Below the pieces are notes generated by a model. That model saw only the letters and a program-made list of their open reading frames with translations, was not told the origin of the DNA and searched no databases. The position numbers were made by a program, and so were the translations under genes. From Limosilactobacillus ingluviei DSM 15946 (GTDB lineage: Bacteria; Bacillota; Bacilli; Lactobacillales; Lactobacillaceae), in the NCBI RefSeq assembly GCF_001435775.1, contig NZ_AZFK01000029.1:1-64000 (forward strand): 64,000 nucleotides of DNA, written 5' to 3'. Below, one piece after another: positions 18,821-26,234 of the stretch; position 1 is the first letter of the stretch; each line of letters starts with the position of its first letter.

Positions 18821-19531
18821 ATGAAATTCGGAATTATTTGTGCCATGCCAGAGGAAATCAAAACGCTGATCGCCCAACTGGTCGATGAAAAAGTGACAAC
18901 GTTAGGCGATAAGCACTACCACCAGGGAAAATTAAGCGACCAGGCCGTGATTCTGGTGGAATCTGGCATCGGCAAGGTGGAAGCGGCCTTGACGGCGGAA
19001 CATTTGATTGTCGACTTTGGGGCCGATGTCGTGATCAACTCTGGCTCCGCGGGGGGAATTGGCGCTGGCTTAAAGGTCGGCGACGTGGTAATTTCCACGG
19101 CCACGGCCTACCACGATGTTGATGTGACGGCCTTTGGCTACCAGTATGGGCAATTGCCCGCTGGTCAACCCGCGGTCTATGCAGCTTCTAAGAAGTGGGG
19201 GGCGGCCTTGGCCCAAGCGGGCGCGGCTACGGGGTTGACCATTAAGCAGGGCTTGATCGTAACTGGTGATCAGTTTGTGGCCAGCCAGGCCCAAATTGCC
19301 AAGATCAAGGCCCACTTCCCGGATGCGTTGTCCGCTGAAATGGAAGGCGCCGCGGTGGGCCAGGTAGCCTTTGATCACCAGGTCCCATACGTGGTGGTCC
19401 GGGCAATGTCGGACACCGGGGACGAACAGGCCAGCGGCTCCTTTGACGAATTTATTTTAGAAGCTGGGCGGCGTTCGGCCGCGATGCTGTTGCACTTATT
19501 TGCAGCCATGAAAGAAGGTAAGTTGGATTAA
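18821..19531 (+). CDS. mtnN: 5'-methylthioadenosine/S-adenosylhomocysteine nucleosidase
   Basis: This 236-residue nucleosidase (Pfs) removes adenine from methylthioadenosine and S-adenosylhomocysteine, feeding the activated methyl cycle and the S-ribosylhomocysteine used by LuxS. MKFGIICAMPEEI, the GSAGGIG loop near residue 76, the AEMEGAAVGQVA substrate helix near 171 and VVRAMSDTGDEQA near 194 are all diagnostic. The start is ATG 18821 behind CGGAGGAAAG. Its stop overlaps the next start by one base. Confidence 0.96.
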   Translation: MKFGIICAMPEEIKTLIAQLVDEKVTTLGDKHYHQGKLSDQAVILVESGIGKVEAALTAEHLIVDFGADVVINSGSAGGIGAGLKVGDVVISTATAYHDVDVTAFGYQYGQLPAGQPAVYAASKKWGAALAQAGAATGLTIKQGLIVTGDQFVASQAQIAKIKAHFPDALSAEMEGAAVGQVAFDHQVPYVVVRAMSDTGDEQASGSFDEFILEAGRRSAAMLLHLFAAMKEGKLD

Positions 19532-20679
19532 TGGCGGAAATTTATCTTGATAATGCGGCGACGACGCCGATGACCCAGCCGGTGATTGACACCTTGGTCG
19601 AAAATCTGCACCAATCCTGGGGGAATGCCTCAACGGGCTATGGCTACGGCCGGCAGGCCAAGCAGGTCTTAGAAGACGCCCGGCACGTAATTGCGCAGAG
19701 CATTCACGCCTTGGATGATGAGATTGTCTTCACTAGTGGGGGCACGGAAAGCGATAATACGGCGATTATTCAAACCGCCTTGACCCGCCAGCATTTGGGC
19801 AAGCACATTATCACGACCGCGATTGAACATGAAGCGGTCCTCAAGCCGATGAAGTACTTGGAAGCCCAAGGGTTTCGGGTCACTTACCTGCCGGTCGATG
19901 CAGCCGGTCAGATCTCCTTGGCCGACTTTGAAGCCGCTTTGGATGACGAAACGATTCTGGTCTCGATTATGATGGGTAACAATGAAGTCGGCAGTCGGTT
20001 GCCGATTGCCGAAATTGGGGCCTGCTTGGCTGATCACCAGGCCTGGCTCCATACTGATGCGGTGCAAGCCTATGGGCTATTAGACATTGATGTCCACCGC
20101 GATCACATTGACCTTTTGTCGACTTCGGCCCATAAACTCAATGGCCCCAAGATGCTGGGCTTCTTGTACCGGCGGCGCGGGATCAACTTCCCGAGCTACT
20201 TAAAGGGGGGCGACCAGGAGACCAAACGCCGAGCCGGCACGGAAGACGTGCCAGCGATTGCGGCCTTTGCCAAGGCGGTCGCCCTGGATACCCCGGCGGA
20301 AAAAGCCGCCCGTCAGGCGCGCTACTATGATTTTAAGCAGCAGATCATCGCGGGCTTGACCGCGGCGGGGATTGACTTTGAAATCAACGGCAGTGTGGCG
20401 CCAGATAACCTCAATCACGTGCTGAACCTGTGGTTAAAGGGCGTTTCGACTTATATTATGCAGACCAACCTTGATTTGGCTGGGATTGCGGTGTCGGGGG
20501 GCTCGGCTTGCACGGCCGGCAGCCTGGAACCTTCGCACGTCTTAACGGCGATGTACGGGGCGGATTCACCGCGAATCAGTGAATCGATCCGGGTCAGCTT
20601 CGGGGCTTTAAATACCGCGGCCGAGATCGAGCAGTTTGTCGCGACCGTGGTGAAGATCATTCGCCGGATCAAAGGATAA
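19531..20679 (+). CDS. Cysteine desulfurase (IscS/NifS family)
   Basis: This 382-residue PLP enzyme takes sulfur from cysteine. The N-terminal IYLDNAATTPM, the PLP lysine in STSAHKLNGPKMLG near residue 200, and the sulfur-accepting cysteine in SGGSACTAGSLEPSH near 328 are visible. Together with DUF1831 and mnmA just downstream, it most likely supplies sulfur for 2-thiouridine at tRNA position 34. No Fe-S scaffold gene is adjacent, which fits a tRNA-dedicated role. It starts one base before the mtnN stop ends. Confidence 0.95.
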   Translation: MAEIYLDNAATTPMTQPVIDTLVENLHQSWGNASTGYGYGRQAKQVLEDARHVIAQSIHALDDEIVFTSGGTESDNTAIIQTALTRQHLGKHIITTAIEHEAVLKPMKYLEAQGFRVTYLPVDAAGQISLADFEAALDDETILVSIMMGNNEVGSRLPIAEIGACLADHQAWLHTDAVQAYGLLDIDVHRDHIDLLSTSAHKLNGPKMLGFLYRRRGINFPSYLKGGDQETKRRAGTEDVPAIAAFAKAVALDTPAEKAARQARYYDFKQQIIAGLTAAGIDFEINGSVAPDNLNHVLNLWLKGVSTYIMQTNLDLAGIAVSGGSACTAGSLEPSHVLTAMYGADSPRISESIRVSFGALNTAAEIEQFVATVVKIIRRIKG

Positions 20680-20694
20680 ATTGGGGGAAGATTG

Positions 20695-21036
20695 ATGGAA
20701 TACCAAGCACAAATCAAGTTGGCTGGCGATGCCGATACCTACCGGATCAGCCCGCAAATCAAGCCGTACACGCTGTTAGACCTGGGCTTTGAAAAATCCA
20801 AGCGGGGCAATTACAAGTACAGTGGTTCTTTGGATCGCACCAATCCCTTTCAGCCGGCAGCCCGGTTGATCATTACCGTAGCCGGTGATTTAAGCGGCTT
20901 TAAGATGGAGACGGTGAATGCGACGGGATTCAATAAGGTCAACATCTTTACCCACGCCCGCCAGGCGGAATTTACCCTCCAATACCACTTCATCTTGGAT
21001 GAAATGGTAACGCGGGGGATTTTCGAAAAGATTTAA
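20695..21036 (+). CDS. DUF1831 family protein
   Basis: This is a 113-residue cytoplasmic protein without membrane segments or a known active site. It matches the DUF1831 pattern (N-terminal YQAQIKLAGDADTYRISPQIKPYTLLDLGFEKSK, split here by eye as the conserved stretch). This family is regularly found between the cysteine desulfurase gene and mnmA in lactobacilli, suggesting a part in sulfur transfer for tRNA thiolation, but no activity is established. ATG 20695 is preceded by GGGGGAAG. Confidence 0.8.
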   Translation: MEYQAQIKLAGDADTYRISPQIKPYTLLDLGFEKSKRGNYKYSGSLDRTNPFQPAARLIITVAGDLSGFKMETVNATGFNKVNIFTHARQAEFTLQYHFILDEMVTRGIFEKI

Positions 21037-21087
21037 GCTGCCCATGAGCAAGAATAAGGGCTTTGCCATGACCTTTGGGCCAATCTT

Positions 21088-21096
21088 TGGTACAAT
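21088..21096 (+). promoter_or_regulatory. Extended -10 promoter for mnmA
   Basis: TGGTACAAT at 21088-21096 fits an extended -10 (hexamer TACAAT at 21091). It is 72 bases upstream of mnmA and could make its transcription independent of the iscS operon. Confidence 0.5.
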
Positions 21097-21161
21097 GGTC
21101 GTTACTGGACATGCGACCTTCAATCGTAATTCGTTCCAGAATCTATGAGAAATGATGGTGA

Positions 21162-22301
<1,140 letters not shown>

Positions 22302-22308
22302 AATTTTG

Positions 22309-22335
22309 AAAGACCGGGAGCAACCGGTCTTTTTT
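22309..22335 (+). terminator. Terminator of mnmA
   Basis: AAAGACCGG and CCGGTCTTT pair around a GAGCAA loop, and the T-run continues to 22335. The IS element begins immediately after it. Confidence 0.85.
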
Positions 22336-22369
22336 GCGTCCTCCATTCGTAGATGGGTGTGTCGAATTG

Positions 22370-22378
22370 TGGTATAAT
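22370..22378 (+). promoter_or_regulatory. Extended -10 promoter for tnpA
   Basis: TGGTATAAT (hexamer TATAAT at 22373-22378) lies 7 bases before ATG 22386, so the message would be nearly leaderless or start translation at ATG 22395. Confidence 0.5.
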
Positions 22379-22385
22379 GATTGGT

Positions 22386-22814
22386 ATGAAAGACATGAAT
22401 AGACTAACGTATGGACGGACTTCTGTCTATAATCTTAATTACCACATTGTTTGGGGAACCAAGTACCGGAATAAAGTTCTAAATGGGCGAGTTGAAGAAG
22501 CATTTAAGCGCATCGTCTACGAAATCGCTGACAAGTATGGCTTTAAGATTGCCCACATGGAAATCGGGAAAGACGATCACGTTCACTTGTTAGTGAGTGC
22601 TCCGCCAAAGCTATCGGTCACGAACATCGTCCGTTGGCTTAAAGGTGGGACGGCCTACCAACTTTTCCGTGAATGCCCCGAATTACAACGAAGTTACTGG
22701 AAAAAAGAAGGACGACATTTGTGGTCGCCAAGCTATTACGTAGAGAGTATTGGGGCCGTTAACGAGCAAGCGGTGGCTAAATACATCGACGATCAACGAA
22801 AGAAGGAGGAATAG
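22386..22814 (+). CDS. tnpA: IS200/IS605 transposase TnpA (Y1 HUH)
   Basis: This is a 142-residue single-strand transposase of the HUH superfamily. The HUH motif is in GKDDHVHLLVSAPP near residue 57-70, and the catalytic tyrosine is in the SPSYYVESIG helix near residue 117. These enzymes cut and rejoin one DNA strand at hairpin ends and act as dimers. Length is normal and no frameshift is seen, so it may be active. ATG 22386 or ATG 22395 could be used. tnpB follows after 3 bases. Confidence 0.93.
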   Translation: MKDMNRLTYGRTSVYNLNYHIVWGTKYRNKVLNGRVEEAFKRIVYEIADKYGFKIAHMEIGKDDHVHLLVSAPPKLSVTNIVRWLKGGTAYQLFRECPELQRSYWKKEGRHLWSPSYYVESIGAVNEQAVAKYIDDQRKKEE

Positions 22815-22817
22815 CTA

Positions 22818-24269
22818 ATGGTTAAGCTACCAAAGAAAACTAAATATCTACGGGTCCGCAGGTTTCGTTTGGTAGCTACCCCAGCGTTGATTGCCAAGCA
22901 TTCGCGTAATTTGGAAGTTGAGAACCAGCTTCATAATTATGCCGTACGTTACCTCGAAAGGACTTACGGTTGTAAGCATTTAGGGCGACCTTTTCCAACC
23001 ACTAAAATCGATAAAGCCTTTCTGATCAAAGATGAAATTATTCCCAAATTTGCGCGGGATATTTACCAGCATGAAGGCCGCTGGAATGGTAAGCAGCTTG
23101 GTTTACATTCGCAAGCGGCGCAAGAATTCTTAGTCACCTTGATTACCAACTTTGGTGAGTATCGGAAGATACTTAAGAAGGCTGCTAAGATGACCGACGA
23201 AGAAAAAGAAGCCTACCGTAATAATCGTGATGGTAACAATCCACAACACCGTTCTTGGTATCGGAAAGGTTCATTATCTTACTTACGCAACGGAGCGAGT
23301 CACAAGACGGTTTCTTTACCGGATAACGGTCAAATTGAAGTCTTGTCACCCCACTGGATTAAGATCCAAGATTACGGCGAAATCCAAGTCGTTGAGAATA
23401 TTCAACATTTAGCAACCGCGCGGCTAGTAACGTCTAAAATCAAGCGCAAGGACGATGGAACTTACGAACTCCAATTAGTGCTTAAGAATGAAATTGAGCG
23501 GAAACCGCCGCGTACCATGATTGGCGCCGACTGGAATATGAAGGATAACAAAGTCTTTCACACTTCTGATGATGAAAAAGTTTACCTTAATTACCTTGAA
23601 TTGCCAGATAAGCGATTAGTTGACGTTAATGTCAAAGCAGACCAGTATGAGACAACCATCAATAAGCTTAAGCGTTGCCGTTCGATCAAAGAAAAGCACC
23701 TTAGCGCAGATAGTAAGCAACTTGCGGACTTGAGTAAGCAAATCCGTTATTACTCGGCTCGGCGGGCCAACTTACTAACGGAGCGGTACCGTCAGATTGC
23801 GTGGCAGATGTTTGCCAAGTATGACTTAATTGTCATTGAAGAGCTTGATGCCAAAGAAATGCGCAAAGAGAATCAAGCGTGGTCAGAGGCCGCTAATCGT
23901 GGTAAAAATCGCAAGTTGGCAAAAATCAAGCCTTATGAAATCGCATTGCTTTTGAAACAAGTGGCCGATCGAGAAGGCAAAACCCTCCTGAAAGTTGATA
24001 GCTATAAGACCAGTCAAGTGGAATTTGGCACGCAATACCAAGAAAAGCATGACCCGAGTGAACGGCAGTGGATTTCAAAGCACACCGGTAAGCTCATTGA
24101 TCGTGATTTGAACGCTAGTCGCAACATTCTAACTTGGTCTCTTGATCCCAAGAAGCATATTAAATATCGCGAACGTCAAGCGGCAATCAAAGCTGCTAAA
24201 AAAGCCGGCATCGCTAAAGACAAATTACCTAAAGCGATTCCGGCTAGTGCATTAGTGACGGTAAACTAA
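22818..24269 (+). CDS. tnpB: TnpB-family RNA-guided nuclease without the zinc-ribbon cysteines
   Basis: This 483-residue TnpB is longer than the usual 370-420. The split RuvC site is readable: Asp238 in IGADWNMKD, Glu341 in LIVIEELDAKEM, and Asp430 in IDRDLNASRNIL. Between the last two, where most TnpB proteins have two CXXC pairs, this one reads SQVEFGTQYQEKHDPSERQ and contains no cysteine, so the zinc ribbon is lost or replaced. TnpB proteins cut DNA using an omega RNA copied from the element's right end. AGGAGGA precedes the ATG. The RuvC triad suggests it remains active. Confidence 0.88.
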   Translation: MVKLPKKTKYLRVRRFRLVATPALIAKHSRNLEVENQLHNYAVRYLERTYGCKHLGRPFPTTKIDKAFLIKDEIIPKFARDIYQHEGRWNGKQLGLHSQAAQEFLVTLITNFGEYRKILKKAAKMTDEEKEAYRNNRDGNNPQHRSWYRKGSLSYLRNGASHKTVSLPDNGQIEVLSPHWIKIQDYGEIQVVENIQHLATARLVTSKIKRKDDGTYELQLVLKNEIERKPPRTMIGADWNMKDNKVFHTSDDEKVYLNYLELPDKRLVDVNVKADQYETTINKLKRCRSIKEKHLSADSKQLADLSKQIRYYSARRANLLTERYRQIAWQMFAKYDLIVIEELDAKEMRKENQAWSEAANRGKNRKLAKIKPYEIALLLKQVADREGKTLLKVDSYKTSQVEFGTQYQEKHDPSERQWISKHTGKLIDRDLNASRNILTWSLDPKKHIKYRERQAAIKAAKKAGIAKDKLPKAIPASALVTVN

Positions 24270-24495
24270 TGAATCAACGGGCGGGGCAGAACCTTGCCGT
24301 CCTTAAGGCTTCGAGAGTTACTGTTGGCGTATCACCCTGAGCGTGCAAAACGGGTGCGAAACAGTAATTAAGATCAAACTGATCTCAACGGCGTTAGTCG
24401 TTGCATTGCCTAAACGTCTTCTGAGCTTAAGAGGTACTTAGGTGCCTTTTGAGCCAGAAGCTCGGTCATTTATGGCCGAGTAGTTCACACACGCT
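24270..24495 (+). ncRNA. Putative omega RNA scaffold of the IS element
   Basis: The 3' flank of tnpB is non-coding and highly structured: TTACTGTT/AACAGTAA (24318-24325 with 24360-24367) encloses CACCC/GGGTG; a 9-pair stem with G-U pairs lies near 24429-24451; and CTCGGTCAT/ATGGCCGAG forms a hairpin at 24461-24480. Omega RNAs normally run from within the 3' end of tnpB to the right end, with the guide made from flanking DNA, here just beyond about 24495. The 5' end is not determined. Confidence 0.6.
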
Positions 24496-24530
24496 AAAAG
24501 GCGATAAAATTTCGGCTTTTTTGGTAAAAG

Positions 24531-24561
24531 TTGACCCGGGCTGGCGAATATTTGCTATCAT
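24531..24561 (+). promoter_or_regulatory. Promoter of the histidine phosphatase gene
   Basis: TTGACC (24531) and TATCAT (24556) are 19 bases apart, with a TGC extension before the -10. It lies about 40 bases upstream of the ATG, outside the IS element. Confidence 0.5.
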
Positions 24562-24599
24562 AGACCTAGAATTTTGGTAAAAGGATTGATTGGTGCACG

Positions 24600-25256
24600 A
24601 TGACGAAGCTTTATTTTATTCGACACGGCAAGACAGAATGGAATCAGCAGGGCCGCTACCAAGGGGCCCATGGTGATTCACCGTTGTTGGCGACCAGCTT
24701 AAAAGAAATTGATGCCTTGGCCACTTATTTGGCACCAATTCCCTTTGCCCACGCCTATGTTTCCCCGCTTCCCCGTGCGCAGGCCACGGCGCAGCGCTTA
24801 GTGGCGGCTTTACCTGAGCCAGTTGCGCTTACGACCGATGAGCGGTTGCGCGAGTTTGATCTCGGGCAGATGGAAGGAATGAAGTTTAGCGAGGTGGAGG
24901 CGCGCTGGCCGGCCCAGCAGGAGAATTTTCACCGCCACCCCGATCGTTATGATGCCGCCTTGGTCGGGGGCGAAAGTTTTCCCCAGGTGATTGCCCGGTT
25001 TAAAGCGGCGGTGCACGATTACGTGACCCAGTTCCCGCAGCAAAATATCTTGGTCGTCTCCCACGGGGCCGCGTTGAATGCGGGCGTCAATGGGTTGTTA
25101 GGCCTTCCCTTGGCCCATCTGAAGGATAAGGGGGGCTTGAGCAATACTTCGACGACGATTTTAGCGACCGCCGATGGGGAGCATTACCAGTTGGTGCAAT
25201 GGAATGAGACGGGATACTTACACAAGGATCACGTTGATCCAACCGATACGATATAA
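24600..25256 (+). CDS. Histidine phosphatase family protein
   Basis: This 218-residue protein is of the phosphoglycerate-mutase-like histidine phosphatase superfamily. The phospho-accepting histidine is in LYFIRHGKTEWNQQGRYQG near residue 9; the second histidine is in VVSHGAALNAG near 155, and the proton donor glutamate in EFDLGQMEGM near 85. The family acts on small phosphorylated metabolites or proteins; the substrate cannot be read from sequence. It precedes a TPR protein and recD2, a conserved neighbourhood downstream of mnmA in lactobacilli. Confidence 0.85.
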   Translation: MTKLYFIRHGKTEWNQQGRYQGAHGDSPLLATSLKEIDALATYLAPIPFAHAYVSPLPRAQATAQRLVAALPEPVALTTDERLREFDLGQMEGMKFSEVEARWPAQQENFHRHPDRYDAALVGGESFPQVIARFKAAVHDYVTQFPQQNILVVSHGAALNAGVNGLLGLPLAHLKDKGGLSNTSTTILATADGEHYQLVQWNETGYLHKDHVDPTDTI

Positions 25257-25301
25257 GTTCCGGGGTGGCTTAGGTCCCTCGGAGAATTGAGAGGTGTAAA
25301 G

Positions 25302-25973
25302 ATGACAGAAAAAGTACAAAAGCAAACCGAACAACTCGTTCACCGGTTGGTCGAAGCAATCAATGAGGCACCGGACAAGTTCAATAACTACTACGATTTG
25401 GGCTCGTTATTAACGCGGTTGCAAGACTACGAACAAGCCGAAGAACTCTTTATGAAGGCGCTGGGGATTTTTGAACCCAAGGGGGACCAAAAGGCGGTCA
25501 ACTTGCTGAAGTATGGGCTAGGGAATCTGTATTATTCCGTTGGTCACGTGGACCGGGCGATCAGTTACTACAACCAGATTGAGGATGCCAAGCTCAAGGG
25601 CGACGCTTACTTGATGTTAGCCCAAAGCTACATGAAAAAGCAAGCCTACAAGCAGGCCGTCGCCTATGGACTGACGGCCCTGGATTTGCGGCCCACTGAT
25701 CCAGAAATCGCCCAAGTCCTGGGGGACTCGTGCTTGGCGCTGGGCGAATTTAAGCCGGCTAAGGACTACTATGATCGGATTTTAAAGCGGCACCCGGGGC
25801 GGGCCGATACCCAGTTTAATCGGGGCCTGGTTGCCATGGCGTTGGGCGAACCGTACGAATCTTTCCTGACGCAAGCCAAGCAATTGGATCCAGACTACTA
25901 CGCGAAGAGTGAACAAAAGATTGCCGAAATTGAGCACACTTTGCAGGCGTTGGGCGGTCATGACGAAAAGTAA
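25302..25973 (+). CDS. Tetratricopeptide repeat protein
   Basis: This is a 223-residue soluble protein made of about five TPR-like helix pairs (for example NYYDLGSLLTRLQDYEQAEELF near residue 28, then repeats near 65, 92, 126 and 160). TPR folds mediate protein-protein contacts; the partner is unknown. GAGAGGTG precedes ATG 25302. Its last bases overlap the small OB-domain gene, and recD2 follows, so the three are likely one transcription unit. Confidence 0.82.
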   Translation: MTEKVQKQTEQLVHRLVEAINEAPDKFNNYYDLGSLLTRLQDYEQAEELFMKALGIFEPKGDQKAVNLLKYGLGNLYYSVGHVDRAISYYNQIEDAKLKGDAYLMLAQSYMKKQAYKQAVAYGLTALDLRPTDPEIAQVLGDSCLALGEFKPAKDYYDRILKRHPGRADTQFNRGLVAMALGEPYESFLTQAKQLDPDYYAKSEQKIAEIEHTLQALGGHDEK

Positions 25974-26220
25974 ATCAACACCGGAAGGGTCATTGACGGG
26001 GGTGGTAAAGCGAGTCGCCTTCGCCGATGGCTTCTTTCGTATTTTGGAAGTAATGGTGCTGACCACTGACTTACCTTGGCCGCAGCCAATGATTACGGTC
26101 ACCGGCCCCGTTGGCACGGTCAGCGAGGGCCAGGTTTACCGGTTTGTGGGGTATTTGACCACCAACCGGCGGTACGGCGCCCAAATGGTGGCCCGCTTTA
26201 GCGAAACGGTGGCAAATTAA
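25963..26220 (+). CDS. Stand-alone OB-fold protein similar to the RecD2 N-terminal domain
   Basis: This 85-residue protein aligns by eye along its length with residues about 15-95 of the adjacent RecD2. Shared positions include SLxGxVKxVxFxxGxFRILxVxV, IxVxGxxGxVxEGxxYxFxGxxxxxxRYGxQ. It looks like a free copy of the OB domain at the start of RecD2-type helicases. It starts at ATG 25963, overlapping the TPR gene by 11 bases, and ends 15 bases before recD2. A role in binding single-stranded DNA or partnering RecD2 is only inferred. Confidence 0.7.
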   Translation, partial: TKSKSTPEGSLTGVVKRVAFADGFFRILEVMVLTTDLPWPQPMITVTGPVGTVSEGQVYRFVGYLTTNRRYGAQMVARFSETVAN

Positions 26221-26234
26221 GAAAGGACAACGGG

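Larger units (their letters stand above)
22340..24500 (+). mobile_element. IS200/IS605-family insertion sequence
   Basis: The element carries a Y1 transposase gene and a tnpB gene in the same direction, with hairpin-rich DNA on the right (hairpins at 24318-24367, about 24429-24451 and 24461-24480). IS605 elements have no inverted terminal repeats and make no target duplication, so the exact ends cannot be read; the right end is probably soon after 24480 (GAGTAGTTCACAC). It sits between the mnmA terminator and the phosphatase promoter and disrupts no gene. Confidence 0.8.
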
